This document shows positions 9,284 to 18,977 of a stretch of DNA of 64,000 nt, piece by piece (positions within the stretch are counted from its first letter, which is position 1; each line of letters opens with the position of its first letter). The stretch covers positions 124,001 through 188,000 of the forward strand of contig AP024867.1 of assembly GCA_024346835.1 (NCBI GenBank), written 5' to 3'. Below the pieces are notes generated by a model. The model searched no databases, was not told the origin of the DNA, and saw nothing but the letters and a program-made list of their open reading frames with translations. Origin of the DNA: Vibrio comitans. Lineage in GTDB: Bacteria > Pseudomonadota > Gammaproteobacteria > Enterobacterales > Vibrionaceae. Made by a program: the position numbers and the translations under genes.

Positions 9284-10990
9284 CTAGAATTGTGCCCCGA
9301 GCGATAAATAAACCTTCCATTGATCACCCTTGTCGGCATCCAAACCATGGGCCACATCTAGTTTAATCGGCACAATGCTCGATTCCCAAATAACACTAAC
9401 GCCCGTACCCATTTTTGCATCAAACTGGGATTCAAACGCATCGCCAATATCTACAAATCCGCCAATCCAGAACGTATCAAATATGCGATGCTGATATTCA
9501 AGCCCGGAACTGAGCATGTAGGGTGCACCCGTCAGTTCTCCATTTTCATCTACGGGTGAAATCGATTCATAGTCATACCCTCGTAGACTACCATCTCCAC
9601 CAGCAAAGAAACGCAGTGATGAGGGGATCTCTGAAAGATCATCTGAAATATTCGCTCCCATACTGACCCTAAAATTTAGCCTTTGATAGTCGTTGATACT
9701 CCAAGATAAAGCTGTTTCTCCGGTTAGGCGCAGTATTTGAGTGTCTGACACCACTCTAGAATCAGAGTACTCAATAGCGTAAATATGCTTGTGCTTAATA
9801 CGCTTTTTATCTTGCTGCTTATCCATATAAGAAAAAGAAATACCGGGCATTAGTAGGCGAGATAAACCCTCATCCATCGCCTGCTGATAGTCCTCATACA
9901 AAAACTTGACGTAGACGGTGCTCTGCCAATCATTGTCCAGTTTCCAATGCTTTTCGAAGGTAAGATCGCTGGAAAGACTCAAGGTATCTAAGTAATCCAA
10001 ATGCGTCGTTTCAAACTTAATGCCGTAATAATCATTTAGGATATCTTGAGTCGGGATTTTGTAGCCTAATAACAAAGATTGCTCTGGCTCTGAAATACTC
10101 ACAGCGCTCTTAAAACTGTGCCCTCGCACGTTATACCAGGGCTGAGCCCAACTTAATGAACCTCTTAGCCCCATATCGGTAGAATAACCGCCGCCGACTT
10201 CAACGACATTTTTAGACCGCGGGGCGACTGACACCTCAACAGGCACCTCCAAGCTATTGGTAGTTGCAGCATAATCTGGGTGGACATCAATGGCGCTAAA
10301 CCACCCCGTTTCAGACAATGACACTTGATACTCGCTCAGTTTAACGACATCAAAAGGATCACCTTGCTCAAAGTCTCTCAAGGTAGCTAAGCGAACTTCT
10401 TCTATTTGGTTATTTGAAATGCGGGTATTCCCAAAATAATACTGTTCGCCACTGTCGAAATGAATGCGAATGTTGGCTTGATTGTCACTTGGGATCACTT
10501 CTAATCGCGTCATTGTAAACTGGCCATCAAGATAACCATGGCTCAAAGCGAAAGACTGAATTCGACTCTTTAATTCGTCGTATTCTTGATGCTGCAAAGT
10601 TTGCCCTGGCTTAAGATTACTGCTCTTCATCATTGCCACTAGTTCCGGGTTTCGAGATGCAGGGCCCGATACGACAATATCTGACTCTTTAATGGTGGTT
10701 ACCGGACCTAATGACACTTGTAGTTTGATCTCTTTATCATCCACACGCGTTAACTCCGCAGTCGGGTGATAATAACCAAAGGGATTTAACGCCTCATTGA
10801 CCAGTTTGGTGAGTTTTACATTCCCCATTTTGGTAATTGATTCGGTACCTAAAGAATCCAAATAGTAACTGAGGTTATTTTCTAAAGGTTCGGATAAACC
10901 CGTGATGGTGACTTTGCTAGGGGAAGCACTGTGAGAGGCAAAAGAAATGATCGCTAACAACACTGCAATTCGCTGCGTTAATTTAATCAC
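9284..10990 (-). CDS. tamA: TamA-type Omp85 outer-membrane protein
   Basis: TamA is the outer-membrane half of the translocation and assembly module. Its 568 residues match the family length (E. coli 577). It has a signal peptide, POTRA repeats (about residues 25-260) and a 16-strand barrel domain, with the conserved loop-6 motif FFAGGDGSLRGYDYESISP and a terminal LSLGAQF. The GTG start at 10990 has a GAGAGGG Shine-Dalgarno sequence close upstream. tamA normally sits directly before tamB in one operon. Here the downstream neighbour is convergent ycaQ, and no TamB is in the window, so this may be a second, free-standing copy. Confidence 0.85.
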   Translation of the reverse strand: MIKLTQRIAVLLAIISFASHSASPSKVTITGLSEPLENNLSYYLDSLGTESITKMGNVKLTKLVNEALNPFGYYHPTAELTRVDDKEIKLQVSLGPVTTIKESDIVVSGPASRNPELVAMMKSSNLKPGQTLQHQEYDELKSRIQSFALSHGYLDGQFTMTRLEVIPSDNQANIRIHFDSGEQYYFGNTRISNNQIEEVRLATLRDFEQGDPFDVVKLSEYQVSLSETGWFSAIDVHPDYAATTNSLEVPVEVSVAPRSKNVVEVGGGYSTDMGLRGSLSWAQPWYNVRGHSFKSAVSISEPEQSLLLGYKIPTQDILNDYYGIKFETTHLDYLDTLSLSSDLTFEKHWKLDNDWQSTVYVKFLYEDYQQAMDEGLSRLLMPGISFSYMDKQQDKKRIKHKHIYAIEYSDSRVVSDTQILRLTGETALSWSINDYQRLNFRVSMGANISDDLSEIPSSLRFFAGGDGSLRGYDYESISPVDENGELTGAPYMLSSGLEYQHRIFDTFWIGGFVDIGDAFESQFDAKMGTGVSVIWESSIVPIKLDVAHGLDADKGDQWKVYLSLGAQF

Positions 10991-11080
10991 ACTGCCCTCT
11001 CAACCTAAGAAAAAAGACACTCTACCCGCTAAGGTAAAAGGTCGTTAATCAAGGATGACGTATGCAGTCCTACAAACAAC

Positions 11081-11108
11081 AAAGGCCCTAACTTACGTTA
11101 GAGCCTTT
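11081..11108 (-). terminator. Terminator of the DUF1254/DUF1214 gene
   Basis: A 12-bp stem, AAAGGCCCTAAC / GTTAGAGCCTTT, with a TTAC loop. The single mismatch is a G-T wobble only on the minus strand, so it suits the minus-strand gene ending at 11145. Confidence 0.6.
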
Positions 11109-11144
11109 ATGCTGATTTAGCGTTTGCTAGATTATCGAATCTAA

Positions 11145-12638
11145 CTATTTAACCAGTGTCACATCCGTTGGTTTCCAAGATTTATCAAACCAAGTCTCTG
11201 TTGGTCCATACATACGGAAGATAAGGTTGAATCCTTTACCCTCAGTCGTTTGCACCCAGTTTCCTTCCGCACCTTTTGGCGCTTCTGGAGCGAAGTGAAT
11301 CGTAATCGATCCATCAGCATTCTTTTTCACACCTTTGGTTAATCCATCAATGCCCGCTTTAACTTGGTCTGTCTCTAGCATTGAACGCGTTTGATTATCA
11401 TAAATCATAAATGACCAGAATTTAGTTGCTGGTGCATCCGCAGGTAACGTTACAGTGTAATGTTTACTGCCATCTAGGATCTGACCTTCACTATCAATAG
11501 TTGCTAGCAAGTAGTCCGAACCTTGACCCGGAGTAGACGCTACCATATCAGGGGTAATGCCCGTCGCCATAAAGTGGAACGTTGCGCGCATTTCGGTATC
11601 TACAACACCGTTATCGTCTTTAAACTCGTGGCCCGAAATCAATGGTGTGAACCAGTTGCGGTCATCGTAAACCATTTGCTCTTCGGTCGGTGCGTAATAG
11701 TATGAGCGAGCTTCCGCTGTTGCTATCTTCGCAGCTTCTTTGAAGACTTCTTGCTGGTATGAGTTAGGCTCAAATGGCTTGCCTTTTTCGATACCTACTC
11801 GCTTAGCTAAAGATAGCCACTCGTCGTCAAACACTTCGGCAGGCTCATATTGAATAAGGGTATTAATCTCATCATAGAAAGACTCATCCATTGCGTGAAC
11901 CGTGTTGTATTGAATACCTGAAATATTCATAAACTCAGTCTTAGGCTCTGAGCCGTAAGGATATAACTTCATCGTATCCTTAAGCTTTTGCACGTCTGCT
12001 GTCACATTGTCTGGAGTGGTAATAATACGAACAAGCAACCAATGCTGATAACCGTCCGTTTCAACTGGAATCATGCCCTCTGGTATATCACCGGTATAAG
12101 AGCTGTGGTAGATAAAGTATTTGCCGCCTTTACCCTGATCTTCAGGATGAGTCACCCCAACGCGAGATACAAACTTAAATGCCGCATCATCTAGCAGGCC
12201 TAGAATCGGTGTACCCACTTCCAGTACGACTGGACCATTCTTAACATCAATCTCACTGGTTACGTAAGGTGTTGTGGTGTTCGCTGTTAGCCATAGGCTT
12301 TTTGCATTAAGCAACTGCTCAGAAATAGCGATAGTTTGGTTTGGCACCATGCCGATACTTTCGTGTCCAGCCAGCAAACCTTGAATCGACGCAACAGGGA
12401 TACCAGAGAGAAACACACGAACCGCATCAGCAACATCGACAAATCGATTCGCTTTCAAAGTGGTCTCTGAGCTTGGAGCGCCATCCGTATAGCTCAATTC
12501 ACCCAAGTATTCAGACTCAACTTGATCTGGAGTAATAATACTTGCTGGAACTTTGGCTTCGTACGTCGCCGCAGATGCCATAGAGATGCCAGTCAAACTT
12601 GCCGTCGTGATTATCATTGCTTTGGTTATCTTGTTCAT
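11145..12638 (-). CDS. Exported DUF1254/DUF1214 protein
   Basis: A 497-residue protein with a Sec signal (residues 1-23, ISMASA-ATYE). It has the two-domain layout of the DUF1254-DUF1214 family: an N-terminal DUF1254 part (FVDVADAVRVFLSGIPVASIQGL) and a C-terminal DUF1214 part with the hallmark FWSFMIYDNQTRSMLETDQ. These proteins are widespread, exported and of unknown function. The ATG has a good GAGGG ribosome-binding site. It is divergent from the LysR gene at 12752 with a 113-bp shared promoter region, which suggests regulation by that protein. Confidence 0.85.
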   Translation of the reverse strand: MNKITKAMIITTASLTGISMASAATYEAKVPASIITPDQVESEYLGELSYTDGAPSSETTLKANRFVDVADAVRVFLSGIPVASIQGLLAGHESIGMVPNQTIAISEQLLNAKSLWLTANTTTPYVTSEIDVKNGPVVLEVGTPILGLLDDAAFKFVSRVGVTHPEDQGKGGKYFIYHSSYTGDIPEGMIPVETDGYQHWLLVRIITTPDNVTADVQKLKDTMKLYPYGSEPKTEFMNISGIQYNTVHAMDESFYDEINTLIQYEPAEVFDDEWLSLAKRVGIEKGKPFEPNSYQQEVFKEAAKIATAEARSYYYAPTEEQMVYDDRNWFTPLISGHEFKDDNGVVDTEMRATFHFMATGITPDMVASTPGQGSDYLLATIDSEGQILDGSKHYTVTLPADAPATKFWSFMIYDNQTRSMLETDQVKAGIDGLTKGVKKNADGSITIHFAPEAPKGAEGNWVQTTEGKGFNLIFRMYGPTETWFDKSWKPTDVTLVK

Positions 12639-12751
12639 GCTTTACCCTCAATTGGTAACTTGTTCACTGTATGGGGCCATCTTATTCAAACTTGCTTTTT
12701 GCGTCTAATTACTAATAATCAAGTGTAACTATGATTTAAAATAATAATACT

Positions 12752-13690
12752 ATGGATAAATCAAAAGCTTTAACTAGGGTAGATCTCAATTTATTGGTGA
12801 TACTCGATCTATTGCTCAAGGAAAGAAACGTATCACGAGTGGCCGAAGAGATTTATCTCACTCAATCTGCCGTCAGTCGCTCATTAAAGCGTTTACGAGA
12901 AGCCTTCGATGACCCTTTATTTACACGAAACGCCAAAGGCTTGATCCCGACACGTAAGGCCCTTGAGCTTGAAAAAGAACTCAATCAATTACTGCCATCA
13001 CTGCTGCAATTGTTCGAATCTAATGAGTTTGATGCAAAGCGGTGTGACGACACTTTCTCTCTGTCTCTGCCTACGTTTATTGGTTCGAGTCTGATACCTA
13101 AGTTATATGTCCAGCTATCACGACAAGCGCCATTGGTGTCGATAGAAGAAACCCCCACCAAGGCCAACCCGTTCCAACTCATGGATGCCAATAAACTCGA
13201 TTACGTAATCCACTATGAGCCTACACATGATCCCAAGTACCACTCAGAAAAGCTCGGAAGCCTCTACCCCGTACTCTATGTAAGAAAGGGGCATCCTCTT
13301 AGTAAACACTCGCAACCTAGCATAGAGGAAATACTGAGTTATTCATTGATAGGCATGACGATTGAAGATGACAGGCAACTCTCATTTCGCTCTCCAATTA
13401 CCCAGGTCTATCAGGACCTATTGCAAACGCAAAACAAGCCTAAGCTACGAAGCTCGCAAACTCTAACCCTTCTGGAAATCACTAAAGCCACCGATTCTGT
13501 TTTGTTTGGCTCAAATAGCCTAAAGAAGATGGCTGGTTTCAACGAAGAATTCATAGAAATTTATTCTCTGAAAGAACACGAGAAATACCATGTTCCCATG
13601 TTTCTGATTTACCATAGCAGGCATGAAACCAGTCAAGCTCATCAGTGGTTCTATAAGCTATTCAAAGAGTTAGTTATAGAGATTATGTGA
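12752..13690 (+). CDS. LysR-family transcriptional regulator
   Basis: A 312-residue LTTR. The N-terminal winged helix-turn-helix (RVAEEIYLTQSAVSRSLKRL, about residues 30-50) is followed by DDPLFTRNAKGLIPTRKA, typical of the NodD/SyrM-like branch. The rest is the periplasmic-binding-like effector domain. It is divergent from the DUF1254/DUF1214 gene and is probably its regulator. The ABC importer genes start 100 bp downstream on the same strand and could also be targets. The ligand is unknown. Confidence 0.88.
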   Translation: MDKSKALTRVDLNLLVILDLLLKERNVSRVAEEIYLTQSAVSRSLKRLREAFDDPLFTRNAKGLIPTRKALELEKELNQLLPSLLQLFESNEFDAKRCDDTFSLSLPTFIGSSLIPKLYVQLSRQAPLVSIEETPTKANPFQLMDANKLDYVIHYEPTHDPKYHSEKLGSLYPVLYVRKGHPLSKHSQPSIEEILSYSLIGMTIEDDRQLSFRSPITQVYQDLLQTQNKPKLRSSQTLTLLEITKATDSVLFGSNSLKKMAGFNEEFIEIYSLKEHEKYHVPMFLIYHSRHETSQAHQWFYKLFKELVIEIM

Positions 13691-13755
13691 GGAAAGTTTT
13701 GTACTAGAACCTCTTTATAGCTCTCAATACCTTGAAATTCATGTGCAATAGAATC

Positions 13756-13779
13756 TCTAAATTGATAAGGTAATTTAGA
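13756..13779. promoter_or_regulatory. Dyad just before the amino-acid ABC operon
   Basis: Perfect 8-bp arms, TCTAAATT and AATTTAGA, flank GATAAGGT and end 12 bases before the ATG at 13792. The element could be an operator or a hairpin acting on translation. The first gene has no good Shine-Dalgarno sequence at the usual distance. Confidence 0.4.
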
Positions 13780-13791
13780 CCTTTACTAACA

Positions 13792-14538
13792 ATGAATAAT
13801 AGTTTGAACAACAGACAAGGAATGGTTAACTTTCAATCACTTAATAAGTGGTATGGCGACTTCCACGCCCTAAAGGACATCAATTTAACTATCCACAAAG
13901 GTGAGATCGTCGTTGTCTGTGGCCCATCTGGCTCAGGCAAGTCAACTCTGATTCGCTGCATCAATCAGCTAGAGCCTTTTGATAGCGGTGAGCTAACAGT
14001 GCTCAATCATTCACTACCCGGTCAGTTTAAAAATCCTGGTCAGGTAGGTATGGTTTTCCAACACTTCCACCTATTCCCGCATCTGACCGTTCTAGAAAAC
14101 CTCACTCTTGCGCCAATTCGCACGCTGAAGAAAAGTACGCAAGAAGCAGAAAAGCTCGCTATGCACTATCTAGAACGTGTGCATATTCAAGAGCAAGCAC
14201 ATAAATATCCGGTTCAGCTCTCAGGAGGGCAACAGCAACGTGTCGCTATCGCCCGCTCTTTATGCATGAAGCCGGAGCTATTGCTATTTGATGAACCCAC
14301 TTCAGCCCTTGATCCTGAGATGATCAACGAGGTGCTCGATGTGATGGTAGATCTCGCGAAAGAGGGAATCACCATGGTTTGCGTAACCCATGAAATGGGC
14401 TTTGCAAAAAAAGTCGCTGACCGAGTTATTTTTATGGATGAAGGCCAAATAGTGGAATCAAACAGCCCACAGGCGCTGTTTGAGAATCCTCAGCACGAAC
14501 GCACTCAATCTTTTCTCAAGCAGATCTTAAGCTACTGA
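13792..14538 (+). CDS. Polar amino-acid ABC importer, ATP-binding subunit (GlnQ-like)
   Basis: ATPase of a PAAT-family importer. Visible motifs are Walker [10 protein letters not shown] (residues 44-52), the Q-loop in [13 protein letters not shown], the signature [14 protein letters not shown], Walker [15 protein letters not shown] and the switch His in [12 protein letters not shown]. Its 248 residues match GlnQ/HisP. The stop overlaps the next gene by one base (TGATG at 14536-14540), giving translational coupling. The operon order is ATPase, permease, binding protein, permease. Which amino acid is carried is not fixed by sequence; glutamate-type substrates are plausible given the deacylase next door. 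Confidence 0.93.
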   Translation: MNNSLNNRQGMVNFQSLNKWYGDFHALKDINLTIHKGEIVVVCGPSGSGKSTLIRCINQLEPFDSGELTVLNHSLPGQFKNPGQVGMVFQHFHLFPHLTVLENLTLAPIRTLKKSTQEAEKLAMHYLERVHIQEQAHKYPVQLSGGQQQRVAIARSLCMKPELLLFDEPTSALDPEMINEVLDVMVDLAKEGITMVCVTHEMGFAKKVADRVIFMDEGQIVESNSPQALFENPQHERTQSFLKQILSY

Positions 14539-15335
14539 TGCTTGGCCGTATTGTTAAACCTACCCTCTCTGCCATAGTGCAAATCATTGTGCTAGCTATG
14601 GCTGTTGCTTGGATATTGGATTCCGGTGCGCAAGCCATGGGCTATAACTGGCAATGGGATAGAGTCCCTGATTATATTGCCTTCTATGAAGACGGTGAAT
14701 GGTGGCCTGCAGAACTGCTAGAAGGACTACTGGTCACGATACAGATCTCTTTGATTTCTCTGGTTGCGACACTAGCAATAGGCTTAGTGACTGCACTTCT
14801 GAAGAACTCAAACTCTGTCGTAGGTAGGACACTAGCAACAGGCTATGTTGAACTTATCCGTAACACCCCACTTTTGGTTCAAATCTACCTTTTGTATTTC
14901 GTATTTGGCCCGGTCATCGGACTGGATAGATTCAGTACCGCAATATTAGCACTGGCCCTTTTCCAAGGCGCCTATACTGCAGAGATATTCCGCGCAGGGC
15001 TTAACAGCATTGATAAAGGCCAATTTGAAGCGGCCCGTTCGCTTGGCTTATCCCGAACCTACACTTTTTGGGATGTCATCCTCCCTCAAGTTATTCAAAG
15101 AACATTACCTCCCTTAACCAACGAGGTGATCTCCCTCATCAAAAACTCTTCAATTGTTAGTGTTATGGCAGTGTTTGATCTAACAACTGAAGCCAGAAAC
15201 ATTGTTTCTGAAACCGCGATGCCCTTTGAGATTTGGTTCTCTGTGGCCATCATTTATCTCGCTCTCACCCTTTCACTTTCTGCCATTGCCGCTTGGTTTG
15301 AGCACAAGCTTGGAGCCAACTGGCGAACCCAATAA
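14538..15335 (+). CDS. Amino-acid ABC importer, permease 1 (HisM/GlnP family)
   Basis: A 265-residue inner-membrane permease with about five helices and the EAA loop EAARSLGLSRTYTFWDVILPQ that contacts the ATPase. ELIRNTPLLVQIYLLYF is the classic PAAT permease block. It overlaps the ATPase gene by one base and lies 12 bases before the binding-protein gene. It presumably pairs with the second permease at 16226 to form a heterodimeric channel. Confidence 0.92.
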   Translation: MLGRIVKPTLSAIVQIIVLAMAVAWILDSGAQAMGYNWQWDRVPDYIAFYEDGEWWPAELLEGLLVTIQISLISLVATLAIGLVTALLKNSNSVVGRTLATGYVELIRNTPLLVQIYLLYFVFGPVIGLDRFSTAILALALFQGAYTAEIFRAGLNSIDKGQFEAARSLGLSRTYTFWDVILPQVIQRTLPPLTNEVISLIKNSSIVSVMAVFDLTTEARNIVSETAMPFEIWFSVAIIYLALTLSLSAIAAWFEHKLGANWRTQ

Positions 15336-15347
15336 GGATTATTCAGC

Positions 15348-16157
15348 ATGAAGCTATTTAAAACCGCTATTACAGCACTACTTGCACTCGCAGTCAGTCT
15401 GCCTGCGTTAGCCTCTGAAACACCCAATCTAGACAAGATCAACGATAGAGGCACCTTACGAGTCGGCATGTCGACGTTTGTACCTTGGGCCATGCGCAAT
15501 AAACAAGGCGACCTCATCGGGTTTGAAATCGATGTTGCTAAGCGCCTAGCCGCCGACTCTGGTTGGAAGGTGGAGTTTGTTCCGACAGCATGGGATGGCA
15601 TTATCCCTTCACTATTATCACAAAAGTTTGATGTGATTATCGGTGGCCTGTCGATTACCGAAGCTCGCTCCAAGAGCGTCTTATTCACTGACCCTTACTC
15701 ACATTCAGGTGTGCAATTAGCCGCAAGCAAAGAACTCGCAGAAGGCTTTAATAAGATTTCTGACTTTGACTCTCGCCGCGTGAAAATTGCCGCTCGCCGT
15801 GGCGCTTTCACGGTTCAAGTAGCTCGCGAAACCTTCCCTAAGGCTAAAGTGCTTCAGTTTGATGATGATGCTCAAGCATTCCAAGAGGTATTAAATGGCA
15901 ACGCACATGCAGTGATTGCATCTAGCCCAAAACCAGAGCATGAAGCCATTAAAAATTCGGACTCACTGTTTATTCCATTTACTGAGCGCCTATCAAAAGG
16001 CAACGAGGCCTTTGCGGTGCGTTTAGGCGAAACAGATAAGGCAGAGTTCTTTAACGAGTGGATCAAAGCTCGCACTGAAGATGGTTGGCTAGAAGAGCGC
16101 TACGAATACTGGTTCTCGACCCTTGATTGGCAAGACCAGATTGCTCAGGGTCAGTAA
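15348..16157 (+). CDS. Amino-acid ABC importer, periplasmic binding protein
   Basis: A 269-residue family-3 solute-binding protein. It has a signal peptide ending PALA-SETP, then the domain start RGTLRVGMSTFVPWAM with GDLIGFEIDVAKRLA, and the hinge-region block WDGIIPSLLSQKFDVIIGGLSITEARSKSV. These are standard for GlnH/ArtJ-type receptors. It has a good AAGGA ribosome-binding site. It lies between the two permease genes, as in some glutamate/aspartate import operons. Confidence 0.92.
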   Translation: MKLFKTAITALLALAVSLPALASETPNLDKINDRGTLRVGMSTFVPWAMRNKQGDLIGFEIDVAKRLAADSGWKVEFVPTAWDGIIPSLLSQKFDVIIGGLSITEARSKSVLFTDPYSHSGVQLAASKELAEGFNKISDFDSRRVKIAARRGAFTVQVARETFPKAKVLQFDDDAQAFQEVLNGNAHAVIASSPKPEHEAIKNSDSLFIPFTERLSKGNEAFAVRLGETDKAEFFNEWIKARTEDGWLEERYEYWFSTLDWQDQIAQGQ

Positions 16158-16225
16158 AGGCACCACTAATGATGGTCTGTGCTTATTTTTGACCACAGAC
16201 CACTCTCAACCAAAATAGGAATAAC

Positions 16226-17143
16226 GTGAGTAATACCAGCACACCAGTTATCGCTAAACCAATCGCTTCTAAACGCTATTGGTATCAACGTCTAAACCTA
16301 TTGGACGGCATATTGCTGGCAATTATTAGTGTATTCATCACTTGGTTGTATTACCGATCCGCTGTTGGCATCAACTATCAATGGCGATGGGCCGATGCCT
16401 TTAGTTTGATTTTTATTCCCCCTTCAGAGGGTAAAATCCCCTATTTCTTTCAAGGTCTAGTGGCAACACTGCGCCTTAGTCTCTGGAGCATGGTACTAGC
16501 ACTGTCCTTCGGCACGCTACTTGGGGTTGCTAGACATTCAAAACTCGCGGTATTCAGAACGCCCGCACTGCTGTTTATTCAACTCGTTCGCAACATTCCA
16601 CCATTGGTGTTTGTGTTCATTTTTTACTTCTTTATCTCCAATCAGCTTATCCCGCTACTTGGCCTACAAGGCCTACTTCGTGAGCACAATGGAGATCTAA
16701 ATGCAGTTCAGCAGTTTCTATTTGGACCAGCCAACTTATGGGAGAACCTAGCCTCAGGTGTGATTTGCATTGGCTTATTGTCATCAGCCTACATCGCAGA
16801 AGTAATACGAGCTGGACTAGAGAGCATACCCAAAGGGCAATGGGAGGCGGCGGACTCTCTAGGCTTATCCGCTCTCGATAAATACCGATTTGTTATAGGC
16901 CCGCAAGTACTCACAGCGATTACCCCTCCATTAGCTGGACAAGCTATTTCACTAGTGAAGGACACCTCTATAGTGTCTTTGATATCCATACAAGAGATGA
17001 CTTTCGTAGGTACTGAAATGGCCAACTCCTCAGGATTAATTTTTGAGATTTGGTTGATTGTTGGCTCTGTTTATTTCTGCTTGTGCTTTGCACTATCGCG
17101 CCTGTTTAATCTAATCGAAAAGCGCTCTAGAGCTTATTTATAG
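16226..17143 (+). CDS. Amino-acid ABC importer, permease 2
   Basis: A 305-residue permease with a GTG start and AGGA ribosome-binding site. It has an extra N-terminal membrane helix, then the permease block QLVRNIPPLVFVFIFYFF and the EAA loop EAADSLGLSALDKYRFVIGPQ. The insertion between the helices (LREHNGDLNAVQQFLFGP) is typical of GltJ-like permeases. It is the last gene of the operon and is followed at once by a bidirectional terminator. Confidence 0.92.
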   Translation: MSNTSTPVIAKPIASKRYWYQRLNLLDGILLAIISVFITWLYYRSAVGINYQWRWADAFSLIFIPPSEGKIPYFFQGLVATLRLSLWSMVLALSFGTLLGVARHSKLAVFRTPALLFIQLVRNIPPLVFVFIFYFFISNQLIPLLGLQGLLREHNGDLNAVQQFLFGPANLWENLASGVICIGLLSSAYIAEVIRAGLESIPKGQWEAADSLGLSALDKYRFVIGPQVLTAITPPLAGQAISLVKDTSIVSLISIQEMTFVGTEMANSSGLIFEIWLIVGSVYFCLCFALSRLFNLIEKRSRAYL

Positions 17144-17163
17144 CTGTCGCTTATTAAACGCAA

Positions 17164-17189
17164 AACAGGCCACTGATTAGTGGCCTGTT
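17164..17189. terminator. Bidirectional terminator between convergent genes
   Basis: A perfect 11-bp stem AACAGGCCACT / AGTGGCCTGTT with a GATT loop, in the 63-bp gap between the convergent permease and amidohydrolase genes. Confidence 0.8.
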
Positions 17190-17206
17190 CATTAATTTGA
17201 TAACCG

Positions 17207-18757
17207 TTATTTTGAGATACTATTGCGGATAGCTTGTCCTGGATACACACCCTTTAATACTTTCGAGTCTTCAACAACAACCGTACCGTTGACCACAACA
17301 TAAGGGATACCTGTAGATGGCAAGCCCGGTTCTTTTAGCGTTGAGTTATCTTGTACTGTTTGCGGGTCAACCAAAGTAATATCCGCGTCCGCGCCAACTT
17401 GAATGCGCCCTTTGTTGGCCATTTGCTCAACACCATTTTCTCTTAGAAATTCAGCTGGCATATAAGACATCTTAGAAATCGCTGACATCAGTGGCATCAG
17501 GTTATCTTCACGCACCATTTTCAGCACCCGCGCTTGTGTGCCCGCAGCTCTTGGGTGACCTTGTAATCCTTCATAAGATGTATTCCAGCTATAAGCCATC
17601 ATTCCGTTTGACTTCATCAATGGAAATGCATCACTACCAATGATTGTTGATTCATGCACTAAAGCACGTTTGAGATCTTCGTCAGTTGATCCAGTAAAAG
17701 TAACACTCGCCGATGGGTTTTCTTGCATTAATTGCTCGTAACGCTCCTTAGTCAAAGGCTTCATTGTCTCGGTTTCGATAATATCTGAGTAACTACGCCC
17801 CATATTGCGCTCATAGTTTTCAGGTGCAAGATAATCGGCTGCTACAATTGTTGCTCCGTAGTTGTAGGGATAAATTTCTGCAGCGACCTTCATGCCCTTT
17901 TCTCTAGCGTCATCCAACATCTTTAAGGCCACTGGAGTTTCATCTAGTGTCTGCTGATGCATATGTTGAATCAAAGAACCCCCACCATAGATGGCAACGC
18001 TTGATAGCATCTCCTCAATACTTAATAGCCCAGATGTCGGTGGAAGCTGACTTGAGAATCGGCCATGAAGATAGGTTGAAACACCATACTCTCCTGCCAG
18101 ACGTTGCCACTCTTTGGTTTCAATCGTAGTGGTCGCTTTTGACATATAGCCCACAGGAACTCCAATACCCAAACCACCAGATTTAAGCTCAGAATCGACA
18201 AGCTCAGTGATCTGCTCTATCTGATCTCTTGATGCGATATCAGTTAAGGCTACACCGCTCACACCTGAAGCCTTAGTTTCAGATTGGTCAAACAAATCGT
18301 TAATCAAAGTGCCTGTACGACTGTTGTAGTCTTGGTTTAATATCTTAGTGCGGATTCCAGCAGAAGATACGCTAGCGCCAAAGTTTACCTGAGAGCGTCC
18401 TTCTAGCTTCTGGTACCAATTGTCTACTGGATAGGCTCCCACCTCTAACGCCAAAGGTGTTGTTACACCATTTCGAAGATGAAGCTTTTGCATCACAGGA
18501 ATAGCAACCACATGGGAATGTGTATCTATAAAGCCAGGAGAGACTACCAGTCCTTCTGCATTAATGACCTTGTCTCCATCAATGGCATCATTGGTGATCT
18601 TGGCAATCTTTCCATCTTCTACGGCAACGTTAGCAATCTTGTCAAACCCGGTTTCTGGATCCATCACGCGCCCATTTAAGATAACCAAGTCGTAAGCAAA
18701 AACACTCGGTGAAAAGGCAACCAACAGTGCCAAGCTAGTACGTTTAAATGTGTTCAT
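17207..18757 (-). CDS. Exported N-acyl-D-amino-acid deacylase-like amidohydrolase
   Basis: A metal-dependent amidohydrolase of the D-aminoacylase / N-acyl-D-glutamate deacylase type. The frame runs further upstream, but the ATG at 18757 has GAGGAA seven bases before it and yields a signal peptide ending SVFA. FIDTHSHV (His80, His82) is the first metal motif; ALEVGAYPVDNW is in the position of the ligand loop, STYLHGR and LIQHMHQQ supply later His residues, and IIGSDAFPL supplies the C-terminal Asp. It is convergent with the amino-acid ABC operon. One reading is that acylated D-amino acids are cleaved in the periplasm and the product is imported. Substrate specificity is inferred only. Confidence 0.82.
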   Translation of the reverse strand: MNTFKRTSLALLVAFSPSVFAYDLVILNGRVMDPETGFDKIANVAVEDGKIAKITNDAIDGDKVINAEGLVVSPGFIDTHSHVVAIPVMQKLHLRNGVTTPLALEVGAYPVDNWYQKLEGRSQVNFGASVSSAGIRTKILNQDYNSRTGTLINDLFDQSETKASGVSGVALTDIASRDQIEQITELVDSELKSGGLGIGVPVGYMSKATTTIETKEWQRLAGEYGVSTYLHGRFSSQLPPTSGLLSIEEMLSSVAIYGGGSLIQHMHQQTLDETPVALKMLDDAREKGMKVAAEIYPYNYGATIVAADYLAPENYERNMGRSYSDIIETETMKPLTKERYEQLMQENPSASVTFTGSTDEDLKRALVHESTIIGSDAFPLMKSNGMMAYSWNTSYEGLQGHPRAAGTQARVLKMVREDNLMPLMSAISKMSYMPAEFLRENGVEQMANKGRIQVGADADITLVDPQTVQDNSTLKEPGLPSTGIPYVVVNGTVVVEDSKVLKGVYPGQAIRNSISK

Positions 18758-18932
18758 TGAGAAGTTCCTCATTAACATAAGTAAGTTGAGAGCGCTGTAC
18801 GCTCTGTTACATACATTGTGTTTCATTGCAGGAATTGCCGTTAATTGCTTATGCCGGATGTCATCCGCCCAAAAACCGTTATACAAAGACTCCGACTACC
18901 ATCACAAACGTTTTTGGGGAGAACAAATAAAA

Positions 18933-18957
18933 AAAACGACGCTATTAGCGCCGTTTT
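18933..18957 (-). terminator. Terminator of the outer-membrane protein gene
   Basis: A near-perfect stem AAAACGACGCTA / TAGCGCCGTTTT (one mismatch) followed on the minus strand by a run of eight T. It closes the minus-strand gene ending at 18978. Confidence 0.75.
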
Positions 18958-18977
18958 GAGCAAGGGTAAAAGAGTGC

